Positions 25,566 to 34,280 of a stretch of DNA of 54,566 nucleotides are shown here, piece after piece. The notes below the pieces were generated by a model. That model saw only the letters and a list, made by a program, of their open reading frames with translations, was not told where the DNA came from and made no database searches. This DNA comes from Candidatus Epulonipiscium fishelsonii (lineage in GTDB: Bacteria > Bacillota > Clostridia > Lachnospirales > Cellulosilyticaceae). Location of the stretch: contig LJDB01000096.1 of assembly GCA_001983455.1 (NCBI GenBank), forward strand, positions 1 to 54,566. Reading direction: 5' to 3'. Numbering within the stretch: the first letter of the stretch is position 1; each line of letters begins with the position of its first letter. The position numbers were made by a program, and so were the translations under genes.

Positions 25566-26615
25566 ATGAAATTAGCAATTATTGGCTTTGGTGGGATGGG
25601 CAACTGGCATTATGAAAATATCTCAGAGCGTGTACCTGAAATAGAAGTTGTTGGAGCTTATGATATTAGACCCGAAATACAAGAACAAATTAAAGATTTA
25701 GATTTAAAATGTTATTCATCTTTAGAAGATATTTTAGAAGATAAAAGCATTGACATTGTTACAATTGCAACTCCAAACAACTCTCACAAAGACTATGTTA
25801 TCAAATGCATGGAACATGGAAAAAATGTTATTTGTGAAAAACCAGTAACAATGAATGCAGAGGAATTAGAAGAAATTATTAAAGTAAGAAATAAAACTGG
25901 AAAGCTATTTTCTATCCATCAAAATAGAAGATGGGATAGAGATTATGCTATAATTAAACAAATTCAAGAAGATAATACAATTGGCAAATTTCATATGATT
26001 GAAAACCGTGTTCAAGGGTCCAGACGTGCAATGCATGGATGGCGTGCCTATAAAGAAAATGGTGGTGGAATGTTGCTTGATTGGGGAGTGCACCTTCTTG
26101 ATCAAATGATGGAACTAGTGAAAAGTCCAGTAACACAAGTTTATGCTCATTTCTTTTCATTATATTCTGAAGAAGTTGATGACAACGTAAAAATTATGCT
26201 TAAATTTGGAGATGGAACTTCTGGATTAATTGAAGTTTCTACTAATTGCTTTATTAATCAGTCAAGATGGCATGTGACTGGAGATGAAGGAACAGCTATT
26301 ATTAAAAATTGGGAATGTGAAGGCGAAATTGTTAAACTTGATAGCACTGCTCCAATGGAATGGTCTGATCAAATTGTTTATACAGAAGCAGGACCAACAA
26401 GAACCATGGCTCCTCGCCCTAGTGAAACCACTATAAATCTTGAATTACCTGTGGTTAAAACAGATTGGACTGATTACTATAAAAATATAGTAGCTGCAAT
26501 TAAAGGAACAGAAAAACTTATTGTAACTCCAGAGCAAGCTTTAAGAGTTATGAAAGTTATAGATTTGATTTTTGAATCTGCTTTAAAAGAGAAAAGCAAA
26601 TCATGTAATATTTAG
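25566..26615 (+). CDS. Gfo/Idh/MocA-family dehydrogenase, second copy (349 aa)
   Basis: Rossmann motif AIIGFGGMGNWH, TIATPNNSH, CEKPVT with the catalytic Lys, and GGGMLLDWGVHLLDQM with catalytic Asp and His. It differs well from the first family member, so it probably acts on another intermediate. It is the last gene of the LacI operon. After it 26616-26733 shows no clear hairpin with a T run, so the transcript may continue into the decayed nuclease gene. Confidence 0.9.
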   Translation: MKLAIIGFGGMGNWHYENISERVPEIEVVGAYDIRPEIQEQIKDLDLKCYSSLEDILEDKSIDIVTIATPNNSHKDYVIKCMEHGKNVICEKPVTMNAEELEEIIKVRNKTGKLFSIHQNRRWDRDYAIIKQIQEDNTIGKFHMIENRVQGSRRAMHGWRAYKENGGGMLLDWGVHLLDQMMELVKSPVTQVYAHFFSLYSEEVDDNVKIMLKFGDGTSGLIEVSTNCFINQSRWHVTGDEGTAIIKNWECEGEIVKLDSTAPMEWSDQIVYTEAGPTRTMAPRPSETTINLELPVVKTDWTDYYKNIVAAIKGTEKLIVTPEQALRVMKVIDLIFESALKEKSKSCNI

Positions 26616-26733
26616 AGGGTGAACTATGTTCCCCTCTATTTAAGTGCAATAAAATTATCCTCTTGTTATTATTCAAAGACCTATCCATGCTAAAGAATTT
26701 ATTTATAATTTTAGTATAAGGAGGAATTTAAAA

Positions 26734-27513
26734 ATGAAAACAAGAAAATTGGTATCATTTGATTTCGCAATAAAATATTTATTAAGACAAAAAGATAATT
26801 TTGAAATATTAGAAGGCTTTCTAACGGCTCTTTTAAATGAACCCATAGAAGTTTTGGATATAATAGAAAGTGAAAGCAATAAACACTCTGACATATCGAA
26901 AGGAAATAGAGTAGACCTTATGATAAGAGATTCTCAAGATATAAGAATGATTGTAGAAATTCAGCATGCATCTGAAGCCGATTATCTTGAGCGTATGGTG
27001 TTTGAAACATCCAAAACTATTGTAGATAACTTGGATAAAGGTAAAAGCTATGGCAACATTGTAAAAGTTATCTCTATAAATATTTTATACTTTAATTTAG
27101 GAGAAGGTAATGGCTATCTTTATAAAGGAGAACTTCAGTTTAAAGATTTATATGAAAAACACAAAGAAAAAGCAATTTTAAAATATTCAACTGATAAACT
27201 TCCAGAATATTATCTTATACGAACCACTAAATTTAAAAATGAATTTAATACCGATTTAGATGATTGGATATACATGTTTAAGAATAATGAAGTTAGAGAA
27301 GATGCTACCACAAAAGGAAAAACTAGATATATTAAAAATGGATGAACATCAAAAAAGAGAAGTGAACAAAAAGGTCTAAAACTAGGTGAAGAGAAATTGA
27401 AACAAGAGAAAATTAAAATTGTCAAAAATTTATTAGATGATGAAACAATTGCTTTAAAAACAAACTTACCACTGAATAAAGTTAAGGAAATTAGAAAGTC
27501 AACAATTCAATAG
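26734..27513 (+). pseudogene. Decayed Rpn/PD-(D/E)XK nuclease-family transposase gene
   Basis: The first 190 codons encode the PD-(D/E)XK family start (SFDFAIKYLLRQKDNFEIL), the acidic residue in NRVDLMIRD and the IVEIQ motif. After VREDATT (about 27312) the frame runs into TAA-free nonsense and stops at 27345, while the expected continuation EKLDILKMDEHQKRE is in another frame and stops at about 27378. A last piece, IKIVKNLLDDETIALKTNLP, matches the usual C-terminus and ends at 27513. A GGAGG site precedes the ATG. At least two lesions make it a pseudogene. It belongs to a different subgroup from the Rpn genes at 32-34 kb. Confidence 0.75.
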
Positions 27514-27643
27514 ATTTAAAATAGGTATAGTTACATTATAAAAGGTTTTTCATAAGGGAGCAATATGTGCAATATCATTCATTAATAACACCTAACTTAA
27601 TGACATTGAGCCATAAGCTCCTTTCCAATATACATTATTATGA

Positions 27644-28216
27644 CTAAAAAAAGCCTATACTTCTAAATATCAAAATTAATGTTAACCCCATACTTCCAAA
27701 CATCAATATCTTATTAGCAAGTTTATCTGCATAACATAACTTTAAGCATATGCCTTTACAAGGAAAAAATATACTCACAGATTTTTTATTTAATAAATCT
27801 AAAATTAGGTGGGATATAAATCCTACAATAAACGCTGGTATAATTGGTAAGCAAAATAATGCTATGCTCAAAGAGATTATTATTAAGGCTAATATAGAAT
27901 GTGTTGGTCCTCTATGTTTTTGAACTTTTCCTATTTGTAATAATATAAAAAAAAGTACAATCCCAACCAATAGCATAACCTTATTTGCACTAACAATGTA
28001 AGATAATATACGTCCTTGTAAAACAAAATCTACAGCTAAACCTATTAATAGTGTCTTAAATTTAAAATACTTTAAAAAAGTATTATTTTTAGTATCAATA
28101 TCACTTATTGTACCACCCATAGCTCCGCCTATTAAGGCAGGTATAACACCGTATGTAGAAGAAGTCAATGCTAAAGCTGAGGCTGTCCCAACAAAAAGAT
28201 GAGTTAGTCCCATCAT
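27644..28216 (-). CDS. Membrane-bound metal-dependent hydrolase-like protein, YdjM/DUF457 family (190 aa)
   Basis: Four to five membrane segments with the family's His/Asp motifs: H6 near the start (MMGLTHLFVG), GTISDIDTKNN, KHRGPTHSI, and GFISHLILDLLNKKSV. These residues resemble a membrane-embedded metal site; the family is sometimes called inner-membrane metal-dependent hydrolase, but the reaction is not established. AGGAGGAG lies before the ATG at 28216. It is convergent with the decayed nuclease. Confidence 0.85.
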   Translation of the reverse strand: MMGLTHLFVGTASALALTSSTYGVIPALIGGAMGGTISDIDTKNNTFLKYFKFKTLLIGLAVDFVLQGRILSYIVSANKVMLLVGIVLFFILLQIGKVQKHRGPTHSILALIIISLSIALFCLPIIPAFIVGFISHLILDLLNKKSVSIFFPCKGICLKLCYADKLANKILMFGSMGLTLILIFRSIGFF

Positions 28217-28295
28217 AAAAATCTCCTCCTTAAAAATTTTAAAATTATATAATGATACAACATATGCTTAACTTAACTTTTTTATTATAAAAACT

Positions 28296-28330
28296 GATAA
28301 AAAAAAGAGGCAAACTATATTTGCCTCTTT
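28296..28330 (-). terminator. Terminator of the 307-aa protein gene
   Basis: AAAGAGGCAAA and TTTGCCTCTTT (28304-28314, 28320-28330) form a perfect 11-bp stem; on the minus strand a T run follows. Confidence 0.85.
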
Positions 28331-29252
28331 AAATAACGTGTTTTTTATTAGTTTTAAATTCTCGATCCATCTCAAGATATTGTTCATTAAAATTAATCAA
28401 TTTTAATACAACTTGGGTTCCATCCATTTTTTTACCAAGTGAAATACAAATGTTTTCAACTACTGAAATTACTTCACTTCTTACAATTGGAGGTTCAGGT
28501 ATTGAAGCAACTTCTTCACTTTCAGGTTGAGCTGCTTCGCCTTCAGGCTGAGCTTCTTCAGCTATTGGAGTTTCTGGCTGAACATCAACCGGTATTTGAA
28601 CTTCTTTTTCTTCTATTTTACATTTTATTTTAGACACACCTACACATAAATCTACTAATTTAAGCACTTCTGATGTTAGCTTTTCCAAAGAATATTTATT
28701 TATTCTGTAATATATTTCTACTAATCCATTTTGATTTATTATAAATTCTTCTACTACATTTTTGATTTCACGCACTGGGTATGTAGCTATCTCAGTATCA
28801 TTTAATGCAGAAATTTCTTTACCATCTCGTAAATTTTTCAATAATATTTTTCCTGATTTTGTAAATATTCCATCTATATCAAATCCAAGATGTTCATCTT
28901 TTAAACATACCTCCACGAGTGTAGATTTTTCTCTACCATACATAGAAATTTTATAATAATCTCCTGCATAAATTGATTTTAATATATTACTCAAAATAAA
29001 GTCTTTAAGTTCTTCTTCATCTAGTGAGTTTAACTGTCTACCATTAAAATCAGTACCTAGACCTCTTAATCCATTTATACGGTTTAACTTTTCTTCTTGT
29101 TTTGGGTCAATTGTAGGTGCTGGAGGAGGTGGTGGTAGTGCCATTGCCATTACTACTTCTTCTTCTCCAATCTCACCATCACCAACTGGTGATGGAATTG
29201 GCATTACTTCTTCTACCGCATCTTTACCTTTTTTCTTCTTTCCAAATGCCAT
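28329..29252 (-). CDS. Unknown cytoplasmic protein with proline-rich N-terminal region (307 aa)
   Basis: Not recognised. Start at 29252 because AGGGGAG precedes that ATG; a frame from 29282 is less likely. Order: a basic stretch (MAFGKKKKGKD), an acidic and proline-rich linker (ALPPPPPAPT), an ordered domain of about 150 residues (from INGLRGLGTDFNG), an acidic Glu/Pro/Ala/Gln linker with PEGEAAQPES-type repeats, and a short C-terminal alpha/beta segment. No signal peptide or membrane segment. Single-gene unit with a strong terminator. No function is proposed. Confidence 0.6.
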   Translation of the reverse strand: MAFGKKKKGKDAVEEVMPIPSPVGDGEIGEEEVVMAMALPPPPPAPTIDPKQEEKLNRINGLRGLGTDFNGRQLNSLDEEELKDFILSNILKSIYAGDYYKISMYGREKSTLVEVCLKDEHLGFDIDGIFTKSGKILLKNLRDGKEISALNDTEIATYPVREIKNVVEEFIINQNGLVEIYYRINKYSLEKLTSEVLKLVDLCVGVSKIKCKIEEKEVQIPVDVQPETPIAEEAQPEGEAAQPESEEVASIPEPPIVRSEVISVVENICISLGKKMDGTQVVLKLINFNEQYLEMDREFKTNKKHVI

Positions 29253-29282
29253 TTTAAACTCCCCTCTCATTTTTGATATCAC

Positions 29283-30147
29283 AAAGAAAAAATAGTATTA
29301 TTTTTTCTTTATGGTAGTTAATAACTTATTTGAAATATGTTGCAAGTATTAATAATTTTAATTTTATTTTTATAATATATTTTTATTATAACATATTTTT
29401 ATTATTAGTGTCATGTTTTTTTATTAAATCATATATAAAATCACCTTTGTTAACATATATAAGGCAAATACGCAAGCTTGCCTATATTACAATAACAATA
29501 TAAGGACATTCACTAGATGTTCAATATACAAGCTATAGACATTAAGTTACTTTAGTCGTTCATAGTTATAAAACTCTACCAGCTTTGCATTAAAATAATT
29601 AGAAAAAAAGTCAGATGTTACTATGTCTTGATTAAGTCCAGTAGAGTTATATTCAACATGCAAGTCCTTACCATGTAGCATTCTTATTAGCTTGTTATAT
29701 AAAAATTTTTTTATCATATTTATCCCTTCTTGTCTTATTATACGTCTTAAATGGTTATTATTCCCTTATTGTGTACAAATTAATACTATATTCAACAAAA
29801 ATATAAAAATATCAATAAATACAAATAAATAAATACAAATAAATAAATTCAATAAATAAACCTATATACTAAAAAGATATTTATTAATTATCAATAAATA
29901 TTGCTATTTTATATTGTCTTAATTTTTATTTTATATCTAATTATTCTAATATAAATCCTATTAAAATATATTTGTCCTATTTTATTAGATTAAATATATT
30001 GCAATATAACAAAAAAAGTGTTACTATATCTTTAAGGTAATTACATATATTTTGAAGTGAACATTAATGAATATTGCAAAATTATATTTATCAATTTAAT
30101 TTCTGTTAGAAATTATTCATATTTTTTAAAATAGGGGGAAATATTTT
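29283..30147. other. 865-bp intergenic region upstream of the oligopeptide-binding protein
   Basis: It contains a 56-codon minus-strand reading frame (29547-29717), an imperfect hairpin around TAGGCAA/TTGCC (29458-29486), and otherwise very AT-rich DNA with AATAAATACAAAT-type short repeats (29815-29870). No other gene or recognisable riboswitch is seen; the promoter of the downstream gene is not clear. Confidence 0.5.
29547..29717 (-). CDS. Possible small protein (56 aa)
   Basis: ATG at 29717 is preceded by AGAAGGGAT, and the frame encodes a basic N-terminus (MIKKFLYNKLIRMLHGKD) followed by an ordinary mixed sequence ending NYERLK. No membrane segment or known motif is visible. The presence of a good ribosome binding site and balanced composition in an otherwise AT-rich spacer supports it, but it could be chance or a gene fragment. 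Confidence 0.35.
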   Translation of the reverse strand: MIKKFLYNKLIRMLHGKDLHVEYNSTGLNQDIVTSDFFSNYFNAKLVEFYNYERLK

Positions 30148-31866
30148 ATGAAAAGATTTGCACAAAAATTTGCTTTATTATCTTTAGTTTTAGGGGTATC
30201 TGCTGGTACAATGGTTGGTTGTGGTTCGGAAACAAAAGAAAGTAGTGCAACTGCAGAAGCAACAGAAGTTGCAGGCACAGAAACAACTAGTGAAGAAGTA
30301 GCACCAACAGGATATGGTACATCTGTAATTGCAATTGGAGACTTAAATGGTGCATTTCACCCATTTTTCTACACAACACATTATGATGATATTATTAACG
30401 ATGCTGTTAATGCTGCTTTAATAGGGCTGGATAGAGAAGGAAATTTTGTTCCTGGGGTAGCAGACTTTAAAGTTGAAGAAGTTACAAACGACGCTGGTGA
30501 AGCTCAAACAATATATACATTTACATTAAAAGATGATATTAAATTTAGTGATGGTGAACCAATGACTTCTGAAGATATTATATTTAGCTTCTTAATTCAA
30601 CTTGACCCTACATATGATGGAATTGCTACAATGAATACACTAGCTATTGCTGGTCTTGAAGAATATACTAAAGGTGACGCAACAGAAATCGAAGGTTTAA
30701 AACAAATTGATGATAAAACAGTTCAAATTACACTAGATGGTATTGACCCAGCAGCAATGCAAAAATTTGGGATAGCTATACTTCCAAAACACTACTATGA
30801 TGCGGAATTTGTAAAAGGTGACCTTTCAAAAATCAAAGAAAAAATTGATGCACCTATGGGCGCTGGAGAGTTTATATTTGAAAACTTTGAAAATAACGTT
30901 GTTAGCTTAAAAGCTAATCCATACTATTATGAAGGGGCTCCAAAACTTGAAAAATTAAAATTCCAAGTAACCGATTTAGCAAATCTATTTGAAGCTGTTA
31001 GAACAGAACAAGTTGACATATCTGAACCAAATGCCTCTCCAGAAATGGTTGCGAATGTTGAAGAAGCAGGGTTACACTATGAACTTGTTGATAATTTAGG
31101 ATACGGATATATAGGAATTAACGCTGAACGTGTTGCAGATCTTAATGTTCGTAAAGGACTTATGCACTTAATGAACCGTAAACCAGCAATTGAATCATAC
31201 TATGGAGATATTGCTACAATAATTGAAAGACCTATGTCAAGAGTTTCTTGGGCATATCCAGATGATGCTGAAGAATATTATGGATATGATGTTGCTAAAG
31301 CAAAAGAATATTTTGCAGCAGCAGGATATGCAGATGTAGATGGAAAACTTATGAAAGATGGAGAACAACTTCGTATTGAAGTAGGTATTCCTGCTGGTGG
31401 AATTATGGACCATCCAAGTGCTCCAATTCTTACTCAAATGAAAAGTGATATGGAAGCTATGGGAGCAGTGTTAGAAATTGCTGATACTGATGGAGCTGTA
31501 TTCTTTGATGTTCTTGAGCAAAAAGGTTGGGATATGTGGGTTGCTGCATGGAGCTCAACTGTAGACCCAGATATGTTCCAAGTTTATCATTCAACAGGTC
31601 CATCAAACCACTATTGTATTTATGATGATGAATTAGACAAATTAATTGTTGATGCACGTTTAACTAATGATGTTGAAATTAGAACTGGACTTTATCAAGA
31701 TGCACTAGATATTATTATGGATGAAGCAGTTGAAATGCCTGTATATCAACGTAAAAATATGTATATATTTAATCCAAACATGATTAGCATTGATTCTTTA
31801 CCAAAAGATATGTCTCCATTCTATAATTTCTATAATGAATTAGAAAACTTAGAAATGGCTCAATAA
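30148..31866 (+). CDS. Oligopeptide/dipeptide ABC transporter, substrate-binding lipoprotein (572 aa)
   Basis: Signal peptide with lipobox (residues about 8-25, MVGCGSE), then an SBP family 5 domain (KDDIKFSDGEPMTSEDI, PMSRVSWAYPDDAEEYYG, WDMWVAAWSSTVDPD). It binds peptides outside the membrane and hands them to the two permeases. AGGGGGAA precedes the ATG. In usual operons the permease genes follow directly; here a strong hairpin and the Rpn cluster (about 2.3 kb) lie between it and them. Confidence 0.93.
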   Translation: MKRFAQKFALLSLVLGVSAGTMVGCGSETKESSATAEATEVAGTETTSEEVAPTGYGTSVIAIGDLNGAFHPFFYTTHYDDIINDAVNAALIGLDREGNFVPGVADFKVEEVTNDAGEAQTIYTFTLKDDIKFSDGEPMTSEDIIFSFLIQLDPTYDGIATMNTLAIAGLEEYTKGDATEIEGLKQIDDKTVQITLDGIDPAAMQKFGIAILPKHYYDAEFVKGDLSKIKEKIDAPMGAGEFIFENFENNVVSLKANPYYYEGAPKLEKLKFQVTDLANLFEAVRTEQVDISEPNASPEMVANVEEAGLHYELVDNLGYGYIGINAERVADLNVRKGLMHLMNRKPAIESYYGDIATIIERPMSRVSWAYPDDAEEYYGYDVAKAKEYFAAAGYADVDGKLMKDGEQLRIEVGIPAGGIMDHPSAPILTQMKSDMEAMGAVLEIADTDGAVFFDVLEQKGWDMWVAAWSSTVDPDMFQVYHSTGPSNHYCIYDDELDKLIVDARLTNDVEIRTGLYQDALDIIMDEAVEMPVYQRKNMYIFNPNMISIDSLPKDMSPFYNFYNELENLEMAQ

Positions 31867-31910
31867 CAGTAAAAGACCTTTTACTATTATCACAAATAGG
31901 TTTTTATATG

Positions 31911-31955
31911 TATTGTGGAAGAATATTGTTTTTCCACAATACAATAGTTTTTTCG
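31911..31955 (+). terminator. Terminator after the substrate-binding protein gene
   Basis: TATTGTGGAA (31911-31920) pairs with TTCCACAATA (31932-31941); a CAATAG spacer and six T residues follow. Partial readthrough would explain how binding protein exceeds permease in such operons. Confidence 0.65.
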
Positions 31956-31976
31956 CTTAGTTAAGTATCAATTACA

Positions 31977-31996
31977 TAGTATTTAATAGTTGAACC
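31977..31996 (+). repeat. Left flanking repeat of the Rpn cluster
   Basis: TAGTATTTAATAGTTGAACC here and TAGTATTTAATAATTCAACC at 34281-34300 agree at 18 of 20 positions in the same orientation and bracket the Rpn genes. Confidence 0.6.
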
Positions 31997-32008
31997 AAGG
32001 AGAAATCA

Positions 32009-32980
32009 ATGGAACGATATGAATATAAAATAAACCCAAAAAGCAAAGACAGTCTTTTTACAGATATACTAAGTTCAAAAGAAGCTTTGCTTGAAGTATA
32101 TAATGCAGTTAATAGAACAAGTTATACAAATGTAGATTTGGTGGAAGATTGCACATTAGATGATGTGATATATATAAAATTTAAAAACGATAAGTCATTT
32201 ATGCTCGGCACATCTATAAACTTGTATGAACATCAATCTTCTATTAATAATAACATGCCTATACGTTTTCTGATTTACTACGCAGAACTGATACAGATAT
32301 ACTTAAACAATAAAAATATATATGGCACTAAACAGATACCTTTACATTCGCCTAAGTGTGTTGTATTTTATAATGGAATAGCTAATATGCCAGAAATTAG
32401 TGAGCTAAGGTTGTCATCAGCTTTTATGTCAAAAGATGATGAGGGAAACCCCATTGGAGATATAGATGTAAAAGTTCTTGTTATAAATATTAATGCTGGA
32501 TATAACAAAGATATTTTAGCAGCATCACCTATATTAGAAGGGTATTCTTATCTAATTGACCGTATAAGGCACTATGAGAAGGCAAAACGTAACCCTAAAG
32601 ATGCTATAGATGACGCAATCAAAGACTGTATTAAAAATAACAAACTGAAAAATTATCTTGAAAAGAAAGGAAGCGTTGCTATGGGCTTTTTACTAGCAGA
32701 ATATGATGAACAAAAGATAAAAGATTTTTACAAAGAAGAAGGCCGTAAAGAAGGCATTGATATAGGCAAAGAAAAAGGCAGAGCAGAAGGCCGTGAAGAA
32801 GGCAGAGCAGAGGGTATTGATATAGGCATGAATAAAGGTATTGATATAGGCAAAGAAGAAAGTAAGGAAGATATTGCAATAAATGCATTAGAAAACAAGT
32901 TAGATGTACATTTAATCTCTAGGATAACAAATATACCTATTGAGAAGGTATTAAAGATGAAGGCTGATTTAAATTTATGA
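32009..32980 (+). CDS. Rpn-family nuclease (recombination-promoting nuclease/putative transposase), full length (323 aa)
   Basis: Residues about 1-225 form a PD-(D/E)XK-type domain: DDVIYIKFKND carries the first acidic residue, INLYEHQSSINNNMPIRF is the diagnostic E-x-Q segment and VVFYNG follows. Residues about 225-323 form a variable C-terminal part: a helix of four-residue units (EGRKEGIDIGKEKGRAEGRE) and an end segment NKLDVHLISRITNIPIEKVL. E. coli RpnA has the same order. E. coli Rpn proteins are reported as toxic anti-phage nucleases blocked by their own separately translated C-terminus. AAGGAG precedes the ATG. An internal ribosome binding site and ATG occur at 32666-32683, in frame. 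Confidence 0.82.
   Translation: MERYEYKINPKSKDSLFTDILSSKEALLEVYNAVNRTSYTNVDLVEDCTLDDVIYIKFKNDKSFMLGTSINLYEHQSSINNNMPIRFLIYYAELIQIYLNNKNIYGTKQIPLHSPKCVVFYNGIANMPEISELRLSSAFMSKDDEGNPIGDIDVKVLVININAGYNKDILAASPILEGYSYLIDRIRHYEKAKRNPKDAIDDAIKDCIKNNKLKNYLEKKGSVAMGFLLAEYDEQKIKDFYKEEGRKEGIDIGKEKGRAEGREEGRAEGIDIGMNKGIDIGKEESKEDIAINALENKLDVHLISRITNIPIEKVLKMKADLNL
32681..32980 (+). CDS. Putative internal RpnS-type short product (99 aa) within the Rpn gene
   Basis: Inside the 323-aa gene AAAGGAAG is followed 7 nt later by an in-frame ATG (codon 225). Translation would yield the C-terminal helix of four-residue repeats and end segment alone, the composition of RpnS antitoxins. The two stand-alone cassettes that follow (32996 and 33299) begin at the same point with the same ribosome binding site, which supports real use of this start. 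Expression is inferred, not shown. Confidence 0.55.
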   Translation: MGFLLAEYDEQKIKDFYKEEGRKEGIDIGKEKGRAEGREEGRAEGIDIGMNKGIDIGKEESKEDIAINALENKLDVHLISRITNIPIEKVLKMKADLNL

Positions 32981-32995
32981 AAAGGAAGTGTTACA

Positions 32996-33283
32996 GTGGG
33001 CTTTTTAATAAGACAACACGATGAGGAAAAGATAAAGCAATTCTTTAAAGAAGAAGGCAGAGAAATAGGCAGAAGAGAAGGCAGGGAAGAAGGCCGAAGA
33101 GAAGCTAGAGAAGAAATCATAAGACAAAATATTGAAATAGGTAGAAAACAAGGCCGAGAAGAAGTCAAAGAATACGCTATAAGAAAATCATTGGAATACA
33201 ATTTGGATGTGCATTTAATCTCTAGGATAACAAAAGTGCCTATCGAGAAGGTATTAAAGATGAAGGCTGATTTAAATTTATGA
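32996..33283 (+). CDS. Stand-alone Rpn C-terminal cassette, copy 2 (95 aa)
   Basis: Begins at a GTG (MGFLIRQHDEEKIKQFFKEE) preceded by AAAGGAAG and repeats the C-terminal part of the preceding Rpn gene: four-residue units (EGREIGRREGREEGRR) then the end segment YNLDVHLISRITKVPIEKVL. The nuclease domain is absent. It starts 15 nt after the previous stop. The end segments of the three cassettes are almost identical while the number of four-residue units differs. Probable role: antitoxin or assembly modulator of the nuclease. Confidence 0.65.
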   Translation: MGFLIRQHDEEKIKQFFKEEGREIGRREGREEGRREAREEIIRQNIEIGRKQGREEVKEYAIRKSLEYNLDVHLISRITKVPIEKVLKMKADLNL

Positions 33284-33298
33284 AAAGGAAGCGTTACT

Positions 33299-33505
33299 AT
33301 GGGCTTTTTACTAGCACAATACGATGAGGAAAAGATGAGGCAGTTCTTTAAAGAAGAAGGTAGAGAAATAGGCAGAGAAGAAGTCAAGGAATACGCTATA
33401 AGAAAATCATTGGAATACAATTTGGATGTACACTTAATCTCTAGGATAACAAAAGTGCCAATTGAGAAGGTGTTAAAGATGAAGGCTGATTTAATAATAT
33501 ATTAA
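33299..33505 (+). CDS. Stand-alone Rpn C-terminal cassette, copy 3 (68 aa)
   Basis: Same layout as the 95-aa copy, with an ATG after GGAAG (MGFLLAQYDEEKMRQFFKEE), only two or three four-residue units, and the end segment YNLDVHLISRITKVPIEKVL. It lies again 15 nt after the previous stop. It is the shortest of the three cassettes, consistent with contraction of the repeat. Confidence 0.62.
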   Translation: MGFLLAQYDEEKMRQFFKEEGREIGREEVKEYAIRKSLEYNLDVHLISRITKVPIEKVLKMKADLIIY

Positions 33506-33520
33506 ACTAAGGAGAAACTG

Positions 33521-34207
33521 ATGGAAATTTATAAATACTGTTTTGATAAAGAAAGCAAAGCTCCTCTTTTTATAAGTATGTTAAGCTCTAAAGAAGACGT
33601 AATAGGGATATATAACACGTTTAATAAGACAAATTATTCAGCAGAAGATTTAGTCTCAATTTGTGTTATTGACGACGCAGTGTATATAAGGGCTAAAAAC
33701 GATAAATATTTGATGTTTAAGATGGCTATAAATTTATGTAAAAATCAACCTGCGGTAAATCCTAATATACCTTTACAGTTTTTACTTCAATATGCACATT
33801 TGGAGGATGCAAGCATATATGCAAAGAGGCATCCAGTCAAATTTGTAGTATTTTACAACGGGATAACTGATATGCCAGAAGTAAGGGAATTAAGATTATC
33901 ATCAGCGTTTGATAGTAGTGAAGAAAGTTCATTTGGTGGATTGGAGTTAAAAGTTAGTGTTATAAATATTACAGAGGGAAACAACAAGGAATTTTTGGAG
34001 ACATCTCCTATATTAGATGGATATGCATATCTAATTGACAGAGTAATTCACTATGGGAGAGAAAACTGTACTCCTAAAGTGGCAATAGAACAGGCCATCC
34101 AAGATTGTATTAATAACAATAAGTTAAAGGACTATCTTGAAAAGAATAGAAATGATGTTATGAACTTTTTAATGGCAGAGTGCGAAGAGCAAAGCCTTCA
34201 AGACTAA
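33521..34207 (+). CDS. Second Rpn-family protein, catalytically altered and lacking the C-terminal cassette (228 aa)
   Basis: Clearly homologous to the first Rpn protein over its nuclease domain (SKAPLFISMLSSKEDVIGIY, DDAVYIRAKND, KFVVFYNGITDMPEVRELRLSSAF). The E-x-Q segment EHQSS of the first protein reads KNQPA here, replacing the acidic residue with Lys. The protein stops right after the junction (NRNDVMNFLMAECEEQ), so there is no repeat helix, and the internal AAAGGAAG is lost. AAGGAG precedes the ATG, 15 nt after cassette 3. It may be an inactive paralogue or a decoy. Confidence 0.75.
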   Translation: MEIYKYCFDKESKAPLFISMLSSKEDVIGIYNTFNKTNYSAEDLVSICVIDDAVYIRAKNDKYLMFKMAINLCKNQPAVNPNIPLQFLLQYAHLEDASIYAKRHPVKFVVFYNGITDMPEVRELRLSSAFDSSEESSFGGLELKVSVINITEGNNKEFLETSPILDGYAYLIDRVIHYGRENCTPKVAIEQAIQDCINNNKLKDYLEKNRNDVMNFLMAECEEQSLQD

Positions 34208-34238
34208 ATTTATAGATTATCTCATTATTAAAGATAAT

Positions 34239-34273
34239 TTTCAAAGAATTAGGCAAAAACTATATTCCTAATT
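34239..34273 (+). terminator. Hairpin after the Rpn cluster
   Basis: GAATTAGG and CCTAATTC pair across a loop; the sequence after it (TATTTCTAG) is only weakly T-rich. Confidence 0.4.
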
Positions 34274-34280
34274 CTATTTC

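Noticed and set aside
32728..33420. 230-codon minus-strand frame across the Rpn cassettes
   Set aside because: Mirror of the repeated sense-strand cassettes; no ribosome binding site and Ser/Leu-biased composition.
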